In this document: one piece after another, positions 9,807 through 19,173 of the stretch | Numbering within the stretch: the stretch's first letter is position 1 | Layout of the letters: each line of letters starts with the position of its first letter | Assembly (NCBI RefSeq): GCF_002243645.1 | Contig: NZ_CP017704.1 | Location: 4,668,001-4,732,000, forward strand | Source of the DNA: Peribacillus simplex NBRC 15720 = DSM 1321 | GTDB lineage: Bacteria > Bacillota > Bacilli > Bacillales > DSM-1321 | Reading direction: 5' to 3' | Length of the DNA: 64,000 nt | Program-made: the position numbers and the translations under genes | The notes under the pieces: model-generated | Database searches by the model: none | Told to the model about the DNA's origin: nothing | The model's input: the letters and a program-made list of their open reading frames with translations, nothing else

Positions 9807-9810
9807 TTTG

Positions 9811-9848
9811 AAAAAGGACACCATCTTGGGATGGGGTCCTTTTTCATT
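9811..9848 (+). terminator. Intrinsic terminator after the zinc peptidase gene
   Basis: AAAAAGGACACCAT (9811-9824) and ATGGGGTCCTTTTT (9831-9844) pair with one mismatch. It lies between convergent genes and could serve both. Confidence 0.8.
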
Positions 9849-9857
9849 TTTAAAAGT

Positions 9858-9937
9858 ATTTGTTGCATATTGCTAATAAAATTCAGTTAGACAGGGCAAC
9901 ATTCATAAGGATTGCATTCCATCGGTATGCAACAAAT
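9858..9937. repeat. 80-bp interval bounded by a 12-bp perfect inverted repeat
   Basis: ATTTGTTGCATA (9858-9869) and TATGCAACAAAT (9926-9937) are exact reverse complements 56 bp apart, in the gap between two convergent genes. I saw no further copies in the window and no clear target duplication. It may be a long-loop transcript end or a remnant of a small mobile element. Confidence 0.45.
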
Positions 9938-9945
9938 CACTTTGA

Positions 9946-10818
9946 TTACCTTTCAATGGGATTCTTGTTTTCATCAAGGGTAAAGCCCTCACCCAATACG
10001 TCATGCACTTCACTTACAGATACGAATGCGTGAGGGTCCACCGATGTTATGGCATTTTTTAAGCGGACTAACTCATTTTTCCCAACAACACAATAGAGTA
10101 CTTCCCGGTCATTGCGTGTAAAGGACCCATATCCCCTTAATACGGTTACGCCCCGCTCCATATCATTCATTATTTTTTCAGCAATTTCCTTGTTTTTATC
10201 ACTAATGATCATTGCACCTCTAGCAGCATAGGCTCCTTCTTGCATAAAGTCGATTACTCTGGCACCTATAAATACGGCAACGAGGGTATACATCGCTTGC
10301 CGGTAATCCAGGTAGGTAAGGATTGAAAGGCCAATGACGACGGCATCAAAGATGAACATGGTCCGTCCCATGCCCATCCCTAAGTAACGATGGGCAAAAC
10401 GGGCGATGATATCCACTCCGCCTGTTGTTCCGCCGTAACGAAAGATTATGCCCAGCCCGACTCCAACAGAGACCCCGGCAAACAATGCCACCAGCATCAA
10501 GTCGTTTCCGAGATCGATTTCGATTTGGTATCTCTCGAAAACCCATAGCCAAACGGAGAGGCCAACCGTTCCGATAATCGTATAAAAGAAAGATGTTCGC
10601 CCTAAATATTTCCACCCTATTAAAAATAAAGGAATATTCAAAATCAAATTAGAATATGAAGGATTTATCCCGATAAGTTGATATATAATCAAGGTGAGAC
10701 CGGTGAATCCGCCTTCGGCCAAGTTGTTCTGCATGTTAAAATGCACGAGGCCAAAGGCGAAGATTCCAGCCCCAAAAAGGATGAATATAATATTTTTCAA
10801 TTTTAAGCCCAAAAGCAT
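9946..10818 (-). CDS. ypjC: YitT family membrane protein (YpjC-like, DUF161/DUF2179)
   Basis: A 290-residue protein. Its N-terminal half has five to six membrane helices with the glycine-rich NLAEGGFTGLTLI and GGTTGGVDIIAR motifs of the YitT family. The C-terminal DUF2179 domain (about 200-285) contains the RGVTVLRGYGSFT and VLYCVVGKNE stretches. The function is unknown; transport is often suggested for the family. I chose the ATG at 10818 because GGAGGT lies 7 nt upstream; an upstream ATG at 10848 would put that site inside the coding region. It is transcribed against its neighbours, as in B. subtilis. Confidence 0.88.
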   Translation of the reverse strand: MLLGLKLKNIIFILFGAGIFAFGLVHFNMQNNLAEGGFTGLTLIIYQLIGINPSYSNLILNIPLFLIGWKYLGRTSFFYTIIGTVGLSVWLWVFERYQIEIDLGNDLMLVALFAGVSVGVGLGIIFRYGGTTGGVDIIARFAHRYLGMGMGRTMFIFDAVVIGLSILTYLDYRQAMYTLVAVFIGARVIDFMQEGAYAARGAMIISDKNKEIAEKIMNDMERGVTVLRGYGSFTRNDREVLYCVVGKNELVRLKNAITSVDPHAFVSVSEVHDVLGEGFTLDENKNPIER

Positions 10819-10985
10819 GTCCCATACCTCCAAAGGTTTGCATATCATTAATTTACTTATTATAACTAATTAACCAACTATGGGCAATTTGAATTTGCGA
10901 ACGTATCTGTTGTCATCTGTTTCACTTTTAGCTAACATGGAGAAGGTATGATGTTTGAAAACGAAAATCAAGAATGGGTGACTAT

Positions 10986-11345
10986 ATGGAAAAGCATAAG
11001 ACGATCCAACAAATGCAAACGGAAGTCGACCAATACATAGGACAATTTAAAGAAGGATATTTCAGCCCTCTGGCCATGCTCGCCCGCATGTCTGAAGAAC
11101 TTGGGGAATTGGCTAGGGAAGTCAATCATTACCATGGTGAAAAACCTAAGAAGGCAACAGAGGAAGAGAATACGATTGAAGCGGAATTAGGGGACATGCT
11201 TTTTGTGTTGATTTGTTTTGCCAATTCTTTAGGGATAGACCTTCAAAACTCGCATGATTTGGTCATGCAAAAGTTTACAACCCGCGATAAAGATAGATGG
11301 ACAAGAAAAGAAGAGAAAATGGAGGAGGAAGGTAAAGATGAGTAA
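10986..11345 (+). CDS. ypjD: MazG-like nucleotide pyrophosphohydrolase YpjD
   Basis: A 119-residue all-alpha NTP pyrophosphohydrolase. The magnesium-binding pattern is EELGELARE (an ExxE helix) followed by [14 protein letters not shown] (ExxD). This is the MazG/dUTPase-like superfamily, which hydrolyses (d)NTPs or related nucleotides to monophosphates; the exact substrate is unknown. ATG 10986 has GGGTGA just upstream; an ATG at 10974 adds four residues but has a poor ribosome site. Its end overlaps the dapB start by 8 bp, implying co-translation at the head of the dapB-to-birA run. Confidence 0.87.
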   Translation: MEKHKTIQQMQTEVDQYIGQFKEGYFSPLAMLARMSEELGELAREVNHYHGEKPKKATEEENTIEAELGDMLFVLICFANSLGIDLQNSHDLVMQKFTTRDKDRWTRKEEKMEEEGKDE

Positions 11346-12138
11346 AGTGAAAGTGATTGTAGCTGGTCCACGTGGCAGAATGGGAAATGAAGCGGTGAAG
11401 CTTGTACATAGGACAGAAGGGTTTGAATTGGCAGCCGTCATAGATCGCAAGCATAACGGGGAAAGCCTCTCCGCAATAGAAGGTTTTCACGGTATTGAAG
11501 CACCGGTTTTTTCGGATATAAATGAATGCTTTTCATCTATAGAGGCGGACGTATTGATCGATTTGACCACACCAGAAGTGGGGATGTTACATACCGAAAC
11601 GGCACTTAATCATGGCATCCGCCCTGTAGTGGGAACGACTGGTTTTACCAAGGAAGATTTAGCGAAGCTTGATTCATTAACAAAAGAAAAGGGAATTGGT
11701 TGCATCATCGCGCCAAACTTTGCAATTGGAGCCATTTTGATGATGAAGTTTTCCCAAATGGCCGCAAAGTATTTCCCGGATGTGGAAATCATAGAAATGC
11801 ACCATGATCAAAAACTGGATGCTCCTTCTGGCACTGCTTCCAAAACGGCAGACATGATTGCAGCGGTACGTGAAACAAAACAACAGGGGCACCCTAATGA
11901 AAAAGAAACCATCCAGGGGGCAAGAGGTGCAAATATAGATGGCATGCATATCCACAGTGTACGGCTACCGGGACTGGTTGCCCATCAACAGGTGCTTTTC
12001 GGAAGTGATGGAGAACTATTGACGGTTCGGCATGATTCCTTTAATCGAGCGTCCTTCATGTCAGGTGTCAAACTTGCTGTCGATTCCGTCATGAAATTGG
12101 ATGTTCTTGTATACGGCCTGGAAAATATTATCGAATAG
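11338..12138 (+). CDS. dapB: 4-hydroxy-tetrahydrodipicolinate reductase
   Basis: Reduces the DapA product in lysine, diaminopimelate and dipicolinate synthesis. The 266 residues include a nucleotide-binding N terminus (VAGPRGRMG), GTTGFT, and the active-site segment [15 protein letters not shown] with the catalytic His pair and Lys. The start is ATG 11338, preceded by GGAGGAGG inside the ypjD coding region; the longer frame from 11254 belongs to the ypjD overlap and is not used. It is followed 18 bp later by mgsA. Confidence 0.97.
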   Translation: MSKVKVIVAGPRGRMGNEAVKLVHRTEGFELAAVIDRKHNGESLSAIEGFHGIEAPVFSDINECFSSIEADVLIDLTTPEVGMLHTETALNHGIRPVVGTTGFTKEDLAKLDSLTKEKGIGCIIAPNFAIGAILMMKFSQMAAKYFPDVEIIEMHHDQKLDAPSGTASKTADMIAAVRETKQQGHPNEKETIQGARGANIDGMHIHSVRLPGLVAHQQVLFGSDGELLTVRHDSFNRASFMSGVKLAVDSVMKLDVLVYGLENIIE

Positions 12139-12156
12139 GGATCAGGAGGATTTACG

Positions 12157-12582
12157 ATGAGAATTGCCTTAATTGCCCATGATAAGAAAAAAGAAGATAT
12201 CATTCAATTTGTAACAGCTTATAAAACTGTATTTGAACAGCATGAATTATTTGCAACAGGTACGACCGGGAAACGAATCATGGAAGAAGTATCACTGCCC
12301 GTCCATCGTTTTCATTCAGGACCTCTTGGCGGGGATCAGGAAATAGGTGCAATGATTGCACGCGGAGAAATGGACATGGTCCTATTTTTCCGCGATCCAT
12401 TGACATCACAGCCACATGAACCTGATGTATCGGCGCTTATACGCCTATCAGATGTATATGAAATTCCATTGGCGACAAATATGGGCACGGCAGAAGTGCT
12501 GATTCAAGGTTTGAAACATGGGTATATGGACTGGCTAAAACTACGGCAAAAACAAGGTGAGATAAATGATAAACAAAAGTAA
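12157..12582 (+). CDS. mgsA: Methylglyoxal synthase
   Basis: Converts dihydroxyacetone phosphate to methylglyoxal and phosphate. The 141-residue length is normal. Motifs: TGTTGKRI (phosphate binding), [12 protein letters not shown] with the catalytic Asp region, [15 protein letters not shown] and TNMGTAE. AGGAGG precedes ATG 12157. Its 3' end overlaps bshB1 by 17 bp. Placement next to bacillithiol genes is conserved in Bacillus and makes sense because bacillithiol takes part in methylglyoxal detoxification. Confidence 0.97.
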   Translation: MRIALIAHDKKKEDIIQFVTAYKTVFEQHELFATGTTGKRIMEEVSLPVHRFHSGPLGGDQEIGAMIARGEMDMVLFFRDPLTSQPHEPDVSALIRLSDVYEIPLATNMGTAEVLIQGLKHGYMDWLKLRQKQGEINDKQK

Positions 12583-13279
12583 CATAGATATCCTGGCTTT
12601 CGGCGCACATGCGGATGATGTTGAAATCGGTATGGGTGGCACGATCGCTAAATATGTGCAACAAGGCAGGAAAATTGTCATTTGTGATTTGACAAAAGCT
12701 GAAATGTCATCCAATGGAACCGTTCCATTGCGGCAAGAGGAAGCGCATAAAGCTGCTGAAATCCTTGGGGTGAAGAGGATTTCCCTTGATCTACCCGACC
12801 GGGGACTATACATGAAAGCGGAATACATAAATCAAATCATTAAGGTCATTCGCCAATATAAACCTGCCCTTGTATTTGCACCATTTTTGGAAGATCGCCA
12901 TCCCGATCATGGTAACTGTGCCAAATTAGTCGAGGAAGCAGTTTTTTCGGCAGGAGTAAGAAAGTATATGGAAGAAGAAGGCCTTGATTCTCATCGTGTC
13001 CAAAATATGTACTATTATATGATCAATGGGTTTCACAAACCGGACTTCGTCGTGGACATCACTTCGACAATATCGAAAAAGCTGGATAGCCTTAGGGCAT
13101 ATGGCAGCCAATTCGAAAAAAGTCAAGTATCTGTTGAAACACCGTTAGTTAATGGCTATATCGAGACTGTCGAGGCACGGGAGCGAATGTTCGGTAAAGA
13201 AGTGGGTGTCGCCTATGCGGAGGGATTCATGACAAAAAAACCGTTAATGATCGATGCCGACTTGTTAGGAGAAAAATAA
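12566..13279 (+). CDS. bshB1: N-acetyl-alpha-D-glucosaminyl L-malate deacetylase 1
   Basis: Second step of bacillithiol synthesis: removes acetate from GlcNAc-malate. A LmbE/PIG-L zinc deacetylase of 237 residues with the metal motif AHADDVEIG (H15, D18) and EDRHPDH further on supplying the third ligand. It starts within the mgsA gene (ATG 12566), with AAGGTGA upstream, and is followed after 4 bp by bshA, the first enzyme of the pathway. Confidence 0.95.
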   Translation: MINKSNIDILAFGAHADDVEIGMGGTIAKYVQQGRKIVICDLTKAEMSSNGTVPLRQEEAHKAAEILGVKRISLDLPDRGLYMKAEYINQIIKVIRQYKPALVFAPFLEDRHPDHGNCAKLVEEAVFSAGVRKYMEEEGLDSHRVQNMYYYMINGFHKPDFVVDITSTISKKLDSLRAYGSQFEKSQVSVETPLVNGYIETVEARERMFGKEVGVAYAEGFMTKKPLMIDADLLGEK

Positions 13280-13283
13280 TCTT

Positions 13284-14423
13284 ATGAAATTAAAAATTGG
13301 AATTACCTGTTACCCTACAGTTGGGGGTTCTGGTGTCGTAGCAACTGAATTAGGTAAGATGCTTGCAGAAAAAGGACATGAAATACATTTCATTTCTTCA
13401 AGCATCCCTTTTCGTTTGAATAAGATGTACTGTAATATTTTTTATCACCAGGTTGAAGTGAACTCATATTCAGTCTTTCAATATCCACCATATGACCTGG
13501 CGCTTGCGAGCAAGATAGCTGATGTCGTAAAACGAGAGAAATTAGATATCCTTCACGTTCATTATGCAATTCCACATGCTGTTTGTGCGATCCTTGCAAA
13601 GCAGATGTCAGGTAATGAAGTAAAGATCGTAACCACACTGCATGGTACGGATATAACCGTATTAGGCCATGATCCCTCTTTGACCAATTTGATAAAATTC
13701 GGGATAGAGCAATCCGATGTCGTTACGGGAGTATCTAATTCCCTTGTTCAGCAAACGCACGAATTAATCGCGCCGGATAAGGTAATCAAAACAGTCTATA
13801 ATTTTATTGATGAAAGAGATTACCATAAATCTGATTCCGATTACCTTAAGGATGAATACGGAATCAGTGAAGATGAAAAAGTGATCATACATGTTTCGAA
13901 TTTCCGTTCGGTCAAGCGAGTGAAAGACGTCATCCAGGCGTTTTATTTAACTCAAAAGAAAATGCCAGCAAAGCTTCTACTCGTAGGAGACGGGCCTGAA
14001 GTGACAACCGTATTGAAATTGGCTAAAGATCTTGGAATCGATGATTTGGTCTTGTTTCTTGGTAAGCAGGATAACCTTGCCGAATTATATTCAATCAGTG
14101 ATTTGATATTCCTGTTATCGGAAAAAGAGAGTTTCGGACTTGTGCTGCTCGAGGCGATGGCATGTGGAGTTCCTTGTATCGGGACGAATATCGGGGGAAT
14201 TCCTGAAGTCATCGTTGATGGGGAGACCGGTTATATTTGTGAATTGGGAGATGTCAAAATGGTTGCTGAAAAAGCGATTGGACTTTTAAGCGACCCGATT
14301 TTACATAAACGCTTTTCTGAAGCTGCGCTGGAAAGGGCCAATACTAATTTTCACTCCGATACGATAATGTCAGAATATGAAGCCATCTACATTCAAGCAC
14401 TTGAAGGTAAATCCATGGAATAG
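13284..14423 (+). CDS. bshA: N-acetyl-alpha-D-glucosaminyl L-malate synthase (GT4 glycosyltransferase)
   Basis: First step of bacillithiol synthesis: transfers GlcNAc from UDP-GlcNAc to L-malate. The 379-residue GT-B fold protein shows the N-terminal [20 protein letters not shown] nucleotide-sugar loop, the HVHYAIPHA segment, and the C-terminal E-x7-E motif in [18 protein letters not shown]. The start is ATG 13284 with AGGAG 12 nt upstream, a somewhat long spacing. It is 4 bp after bshB1 and 13 bp before cca. Confidence 0.95.
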   Translation: MKLKIGITCYPTVGGSGVVATELGKMLAEKGHEIHFISSSIPFRLNKMYCNIFYHQVEVNSYSVFQYPPYDLALASKIADVVKREKLDILHVHYAIPHAVCAILAKQMSGNEVKIVTTLHGTDITVLGHDPSLTNLIKFGIEQSDVVTGVSNSLVQQTHELIAPDKVIKTVYNFIDERDYHKSDSDYLKDEYGISEDEKVIIHVSNFRSVKRVKDVIQAFYLTQKKMPAKLLLVGDGPEVTTVLKLAKDLGIDDLVLFLGKQDNLAELYSISDLIFLLSEKESFGLVLLEAMACGVPCIGTNIGGIPEVIVDGETGYICELGDVKMVAEKAIGLLSDPILHKRFSEAALERANTNFHSDTIMSEYEAIYIQALEGKSME

Positions 14424-14436
14424 GGAGGGGATGCTG

Positions 14437-15618
14437 ATGGATCGGTTATTCTTAAAATCAGTACCCATTCTGGAATTGATTGAAGAAGCAGGATACGAGG
14501 CTTATTTCGTTGGCGGCTCTGTAAGGGATTATATCCTTGGCAGGCCCATAAACGATGTGGACATCGCTACTTCAGCAACACCCCAGGAAATCAAAAGGAT
14601 TTTTCCTAATACGGCTGATATCGGGATCGACCACGGGACAGTGCTTGTCATTACGGATACGGATACATACGAAATTACAACGTTTAGAACGGAAAGCGGG
14701 TATTCGGACTTTCGCAGACCCGATGCTGTGCAATTTGTCCGTTCTTTGACTGAGGATTTGCAAAGAAGAGATTTCACGATGAATGCAATGGCAATGGATA
14801 AGACCGGAAAGATCATAGATCCATTTAATGGTAAGTGTGATTTGGCAGAAAAAAGGATTATCACGGTTGGCAACCCGCATGAAAGGTTTCATGAGGATGC
14901 ATTGAGAATGATGCGTGCTTTAAGGTTCGTCAGTCAACTAGATTTTGAACTGGATCAAGAAACCTTTGATTCCCTTAAGGAGAACGCCCAGATCATCAGT
15001 GAAATCGCTGTCGAAAGGATCCTGGTTGAATTTGAGAAGCTAGTGGCCGGCTCCAATAAGATAAGGGCTTTCTCACTCTTGCTGGAAAGCGGATTATATC
15101 AATACCTGCCTCTATTCTCGAGTAAAAAAGATCATTTAATGGAATTGCTGAACCTGCCGCTTCATCAGCTAAAAGCGGCAGAAATATGGTCCATAATCAT
15201 GATTCACACCAAGGATCAGGAAATGGAAGAATCTTTGAGGGCCTGGAAGCTGCCAATGAAAACTATAAGAAACGTTCAACGTACGATACAGCTAGTGAAG
15301 AAAGAACCATCAGTCATCGATGTATTTCAGGCAGGTCATGGCGTAACTGTACAAGCTGCTAAAGTCAGGGCGGCACTGACTGGCGGTAATGTATCGGATG
15401 CGGAGGAGAATGCACATCAACGCTACAATGAACTTATTATAAAACAAATGTCGGATCTTGCCGTTACGGGGACGGATTTATTGAATTGGCAACAAGAAAA
15501 GCCAGGTCCATGGGTCAAAGAATACTTGGAAAAAATATTGGAAGCTGTCTTGAATGAAGAATTAAGAAATGATAAAGAAGAAATAAAGAGGTGGCTGGTG
15601 AAATGCAATCTGAGTTAA
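14437..15618 (+). CDS. cca: CCA-adding tRNA nucleotidyltransferase
   Basis: Adds the CCA end to tRNAs. The 393-residue class II nucleotidyltransferase has the head motif VGGSVRDYILGRPINDVDIAT with the catalytic Asp pair (DVD), the RRDFTMNAMA motif (RRD recognition), and a helical neck and body, as in the structurally known Bacillus enzymes. I chose ATG 14437, since GGGAGGGG lies 7 nt upstream; the ATG at 14431 sits directly against that site. The 3' end overlaps birA by 16 bp. Confidence 0.96.
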   Translation: MDRLFLKSVPILELIEEAGYEAYFVGGSVRDYILGRPINDVDIATSATPQEIKRIFPNTADIGIDHGTVLVITDTDTYEITTFRTESGYSDFRRPDAVQFVRSLTEDLQRRDFTMNAMAMDKTGKIIDPFNGKCDLAEKRIITVGNPHERFHEDALRMMRALRFVSQLDFELDQETFDSLKENAQIISEIAVERILVEFEKLVAGSNKIRAFSLLLESGLYQYLPLFSSKKDHLMELLNLPLHQLKAAEIWSIIMIHTKDQEMEESLRAWKLPMKTIRNVQRTIQLVKKEPSVIDVFQAGHGVTVQAAKVRAALTGGNVSDAEENAHQRYNELIIKQMSDLAVTGTDLLNWQQEKPGPWVKEYLEKILEAVLNEELRNDKEEIKRWLVKCNLS

Positions 15619-16583
15619 GAACGAAGCTGATGGAAGCCCTCTCAAAAGCGGATGGTGCGTTTATATCCGGTCAGGAAATTGCTGAATACATTGGCTGTTC
15701 GCGCACAGCCGTCTGGAAGCATATAGAAGACCTGCGCAGTGAAGGTTATAATGTAGAAGCCGTTAGGAAAAAAGGCTATCGGATCTTATCAGCGCCTGAA
15801 AAAGTTTCCGAGAGCGAAATACAACTTGGCTTGGAAACAAAAACGATCGGCAAGATGATCCACTATCAGGAAACTGTAGAATCCACTCAAAAAATTGCGC
15901 ATCAACTAGCAAATGAAGGCGTTCAGGAGGGAACCCTCGTCGTTGCCGAGGAGCAGTTATCCGGTAAAGGAAGGCTAATGAGATCTTGGCATTCCCCAAA
16001 ATTCAGCGGCATATGGATGAGTCTCATCCTAAGACCGAAAATCCCGATTCATGAGGCTCCACAACTTACATTATTGGCCGCGGTCGCAGTTGCTCAGGCT
16101 ATAGAGGATACCACTGATTTGAAGCCACAAATAAAGTGGCCGAATGATATTTTGGTGAATCGCAAGAAAGTGGTGGGCATCCTGACGGAGATGCAGGCGG
16201 AGTCTGATAGAATCCATTCTGTCATTATCGGAATTGGAATGAATATCAATCAGCAATTGGAGGATTTTCCTGAAGAACTGCAGGAAAAAGCGTCTTCCCT
16301 TCTCATAGAAAGTGGAGGGACGGTTTCAAGGTCCAAGGTCATACAACGAGCATTGTTTCGTCTGGAAAATTTGTACGAACTCTATTTAGATCAAGGCTTC
16401 ATGCCAATAAAGGATTTATGGGAGAGTTATGCGATCAGTCTTGGTCAGGTTATCAAAGCCAGCACCGTTAATGACACGATTGTCGGAAAAGCATTAGGAA
16501 TAACGGATTCAGGCGTTTTACTTCTTGAAGACGGAAAAGGAACCGTACATTCGATATATTCTGCAGATATCGAAATTCAGTAG
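15603..16583 (+). CDS. birA: Biotin-protein ligase / biotin operon repressor
   Basis: Activates biotin to biotinyl-AMP and attaches it to carboxylases; the N-terminal winged helix (about 1-65, CSRTAVWKHIEDLRSEGY) represses biotin genes. The 326 residues also contain the ligase domain (KWPNDILVN, GIGMNIN) and a C-terminal SH3-like domain. One oddity is that the adenylate-binding loop reads SGKGRLMR instead of the usual GRGR; the second Arg is retained. ATG 15603 is preferred over GTG 15591, because AGAGGTGG sits next to the latter and the family N terminus fits. Confidence 0.95.
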   Translation: MQSELRTKLMEALSKADGAFISGQEIAEYIGCSRTAVWKHIEDLRSEGYNVEAVRKKGYRILSAPEKVSESEIQLGLETKTIGKMIHYQETVESTQKIAHQLANEGVQEGTLVVAEEQLSGKGRLMRSWHSPKFSGIWMSLILRPKIPIHEAPQLTLLAAVAVAQAIEDTTDLKPQIKWPNDILVNRKKVVGILTEMQAESDRIHSVIIGIGMNINQQLEDFPEELQEKASSLLIESGGTVSRSKVIQRALFRLENLYELYLDQGFMPIKDLWESYAISLGQVIKASTVNDTIVGKALGITDSGVLLLEDGKGTVHSIYSADIEIQ

Positions 16584-16610
16584 ATTTTTGTCAAATTCGT
16601 GAAAATTAAA

Positions 16611-16639
16611 TAGAAATTTTCAATTTGTCTTGATATAAT
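16611..16639 (+). promoter_or_regulatory. Promoter for the panBCD leader transcript
   Basis: TAGAAA (16611-16616), a 17-nt spacer and TATAAT (16634-16639), with an extended -10 TGA just upstream. It starts a leader of about 275 nt before panB. Confidence 0.6.
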
Positions 16640-16641
16640 GC

Positions 16642-16740
16642 AAGTGGGCAGTATCTCATGTGAACTGCACCCCCATCAATACCAAATTATTTGAAAATCT
16701 GCCTTGATCCAGAGAACTGGACGGGGACGGAGGGATGAAA
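16642..16740 (+). ncRNA. Structured panB leader, probable pan RNA motif
   Basis: Two short hairpins lie in tandem. In the first, GCAGT (16648-16652) pairs with ACTGC about 11 nt later, and an unpaired A follows before flanking G-G/C-C pairs. In the second, CCAG-AGAA-CTGG is again followed by an unpaired A. This agrees with the published description, as I remember it, of the pan motif: hairpins with bulged adenosines, often paired, upstream of Firmicute panB genes, with unknown ligand. The folding is seen by eye; the family assignment is inference and needs a covariance-model search. Confidence 0.5.
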
Positions 16741-16754
16741 CTTCTGATGAAACA

Positions 16755-16856
16755 AAGGTTGACTAAAAAGATAAGTCTGTTTATTGATCGATATTTGGCT
16801 TTTTAAGCCATTTTTCGTAGCGAAACAGATACTTTTTTAGTCAATCTTTTTTTTGC
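16755..16856 (+). terminator. Long leader terminator between pan motif and panB
   Basis: AAGGTTGACT (16755-16764) pairs with AGTCAATCTT (16839-16848). The arms extend inwards through complementary A/T-rich and GTCTGTTT/AAACAGA segments, and an inner hairpin GGCTTTTTAAGCC sits at the tip. A run of eight T follows. Its place just ahead of panB suggests premature termination as the control step. Confidence 0.7.
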
Positions 16857-16922
16857 GCATGAATGTATAGACACCAGTTTTCGCTGATGTTTTCATCTCC
16901 TCCATCAAAAGGAGGAAACGTA

Positions 16923-17759
16923 ATGAAATTGTCCGGAGATTTTTTGAAAATGAAACAACATCAAGAGAAAATTGTCATGCTGACGGCTTATGATTACCCG
17001 TCAGCAAAGTTAGCCGAACAATCAGGTGTAGACATGATTTTAGTCGGCGATTCTTTAGGAATGGTCGTATTGGGATATGACTCAACGATTCCAGTTACGG
17101 TGAATGACATGATCCATCATACAAAGGCAGTAAAACGCGGGGCACCAGATACTTTTGTCGTGACGGATATGCCCTTTATGAGCTATCACCTATCTATGGA
17201 TGAAACGCTCAAGAATGCAGCCCGGATCATGCAGGAAGGTCATGCGGATGCCGTGAAGCTTGAGGGAGCGGATGATGTTGTTGAAAAAATATCAGCATTG
17301 ACCAAGGCGGGCATCCCGGTTGTAGCCCATCTTGGCTTGACTCCTCAATCAGTCGGCGTTCTGGGCGGATATAAAGTGCAAGGAAAAGATGCCGAAAGTG
17401 CAGCACAGCTCTTGGAAGATGCGAGAAAGTGTGAAGCGGCGGGGGCGATGGCAGTAGTATTTGAATGTGTTCCATATCAAGTGGGGGAACTCGTCACACG
17501 GAACCTCGGAATTCCAACCATTGGAATTGGGGCAGGCGCAGAAACGGATGGACAAGTTCTCGTTTACCATGATGTTATCAAGTATGGGGTAGACCGGCTA
17601 GCGAAATTCGTAAAAGTTTATGGAGATGCAAATGAACTGATAGGCCAATCGATAACAAGTTTTGTGAATGAAGTGAAATCTAAAGATTTTCCGTCGGTAG
17701 AACATACTTTTACGATGAAGGAAGAGCAGCTTTCTGAACTTTACGGAGGGAAAAGATGA
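16923..17759 (+). CDS. panB: 3-methyl-2-oxobutanoate hydroxymethyltransferase
   Basis: Makes ketopantoate from alpha-ketoisovalerate and methylene-tetrahydrofolate, the first step of pantothenate synthesis. The 278-residue TIM barrel shows [31 protein letters not shown] (metal-binding Asp in GDS), KLEGA, GHLGLTPQ-like [10 protein letters not shown], and GIGAG. The start is ATG 16923 with AAAAGGAGG upstream; a frame open from 16863 lacks a ribosome site. The stop overlaps panC in ATGA, showing translational coupling. Confidence 0.96.
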   Translation: MKLSGDFLKMKQHQEKIVMLTAYDYPSAKLAEQSGVDMILVGDSLGMVVLGYDSTIPVTVNDMIHHTKAVKRGAPDTFVVTDMPFMSYHLSMDETLKNAARIMQEGHADAVKLEGADDVVEKISALTKAGIPVVAHLGLTPQSVGVLGGYKVQGKDAESAAQLLEDARKCEAAGAMAVVFECVPYQVGELVTRNLGIPTIGIGAGAETDGQVLVYHDVIKYGVDRLAKFVKVYGDANELIGQSITSFVNEVKSKDFPSVEHTFTMKEEQLSELYGGKR

Positions 17760-18604
17760 AAACTTTTACATCAGCAGCTGATTTGCAACTGGCACTTAGA
17801 GAGGAAAAAAACAATCACAAAAGCATTGGCTATGTAGCGACAATGGGGTTTTTACATGAGGGGCATGCCACCCTTTTGGAAAAGGCGCGCGAAGAAAATG
17901 ATATTGTGGTATTGAGTATTTTTGTGAATCCGATGCAATTTGGACCCAATGAGGATTTTGAAACATATCCGCGGGATTTGGAACGGGATGAAAATGTCGC
18001 AGCCAATGGCGGAGTGGATTATCTCTTCTATCCAACAGTCCACGAAATGTACGGTGAAGAACCATCTGTGAAAGTTGTTGTCCAAAGCAGGACGGATGTT
18101 TTATGCGGGAGGCAAAGGCCTGGACACTTTGATGGTGTAGCGACAGTCTTAACGAAATTCTTCAATATCATCCTTCCGGATAGAGCTTACTTTGGTAAGA
18201 AGGATGCACAGCAAGTCGCCGTGATAGATGGACTGATCAAAGACTTTAATTTCCCTATCCAGCTTGTTGCTGTAGATACCGTTCGCGAAGAAGATGGGTT
18301 AGCGAAGAGCTCGCGAAATGTTAACCTATCAGATCAAGAACTCATGGAGGCTAAAGAGCTGTACCAAAGTTTATTAAAGGCCAAAGAGGCGGTTGAATCA
18401 GGTGAAAGAAATGCAGCAACCGTCTTGGCCTTAGTAAGTGAACATATTGCTGCCCATACAAGCGGAGTGATCGACTATATTGAAGTCTATCAATACCCTG
18501 AACTTAAACCACTTGAATCGCTGGCAGGAAACGTCATCATTGCAATGGCTGTAAAGTTCGAGCATGCAAGACTAATTGATAATATCACCTTATATGTAGA
18601 ATAA
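17756..18604 (+). CDS. panC: Pantothenate synthetase (pantoate-beta-alanine ligase)
   Basis: Joins pantoate and beta-alanine using ATP. The 282-residue HIGH-type nucleotidyl-transfer enzyme has [14 protein letters not shown] (GH motif), [45 protein letters not shown] and SSRNVNLS (KMSKS-like). It is the second gene of panBCD, with its start overlapping the panB stop. Confidence 0.96.
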   Translation: MKTFTSAADLQLALREEKNNHKSIGYVATMGFLHEGHATLLEKAREENDIVVLSIFVNPMQFGPNEDFETYPRDLERDENVAANGGVDYLFYPTVHEMYGEEPSVKVVVQSRTDVLCGRQRPGHFDGVATVLTKFFNIILPDRAYFGKKDAQQVAVIDGLIKDFNFPIQLVAVDTVREEDGLAKSSRNVNLSDQELMEAKELYQSLLKAKEAVESGERNAATVLALVSEHIAAHTSGVIDYIEVYQYPELKPLESLAGNVIIAMAVKFEHARLIDNITLYVE

Positions 18605-18629
18605 TTCATGAAGATCAGGGGGAATAGAG

Positions 18630-19013
18630 ATGTTTCGAACGATGATGAATGGAAAAATCCACCGTGCACGGGTAACTGAAGCTAATTTGAATTATGTAGG
18701 CAGTATTACGATTGATGAAGACATTATTGATGCGGTGGGTATTCTGCCTAATGAAAAAGTCGCCATCGTGAATAATAATAATGGTGCACGACTTGAAACG
18801 TATGTGATTGCGGGTGAACGGGGCAGCGGTGTCGTGTGTTTGAATGGAGCGGCAGCTAGACTGGTGCAGCCGGATGATATCGTGATAATCATTTCTTATG
18901 TAATGGTTTCAGAGGATAAACTGGGAGATCACAAACCAAAAGTTGCGATCATGGATGAAAACAACAAAATCATTGATTTGATTTCAAACGAACCTGCGGC
19001 TACAATCATGTAA
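18630..19013 (+). CDS. panD: Aspartate 1-decarboxylase precursor
   Basis: Supplies beta-alanine for PanC. The 127-residue proenzyme self-cleaves between G24 and S25 (in YVGSITID) to create the pyruvoyl group. Other conserved features are K9, R12 and the NGAAAR stretch. CAGGGGGA precedes ATG 18630. It is the last gene of the pantothenate operon and is followed by a GC-rich terminator. Confidence 0.96.
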   Translation: MFRTMMNGKIHRARVTEANLNYVGSITIDEDIIDAVGILPNEKVAIVNNNNGARLETYVIAGERGSGVVCLNGAAARLVQPDDIVIIISYVMVSEDKLGDHKPKVAIMDENNKIIDLISNEPAATIM

Positions 19014-19019
19014 GCGGAG

Positions 19020-19066
19020 GGCCGGCACATGTGCATGAATCATGCATACAGATGCCGGCCTTTTTA
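19020..19066 (+). terminator. Intrinsic terminator after panBCD
   Basis: GGCCGGCA (19020-19027) pairs with TGCCGGCC (19053-19060), enclosing a nested TGCATG-AAT-CATGCA hairpin, and is followed by TTTTT. Confidence 0.85.
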
Positions 19067-19173
19067 GTCTGTTGATGAACGGCTTGTTTCCTTTATTACG
19101 ATTATTATGGTATAAAAAAGATAAGAGAATTCCATCAGGAAGTGAAGAAAGCAAAGTTTGAGGTGTACAATTC

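Noticed and set aside
16642-16922. T-box leader before panB
   Set aside because: No T-box sequence or specifier loop is seen, and panB is not a typical T-box target.
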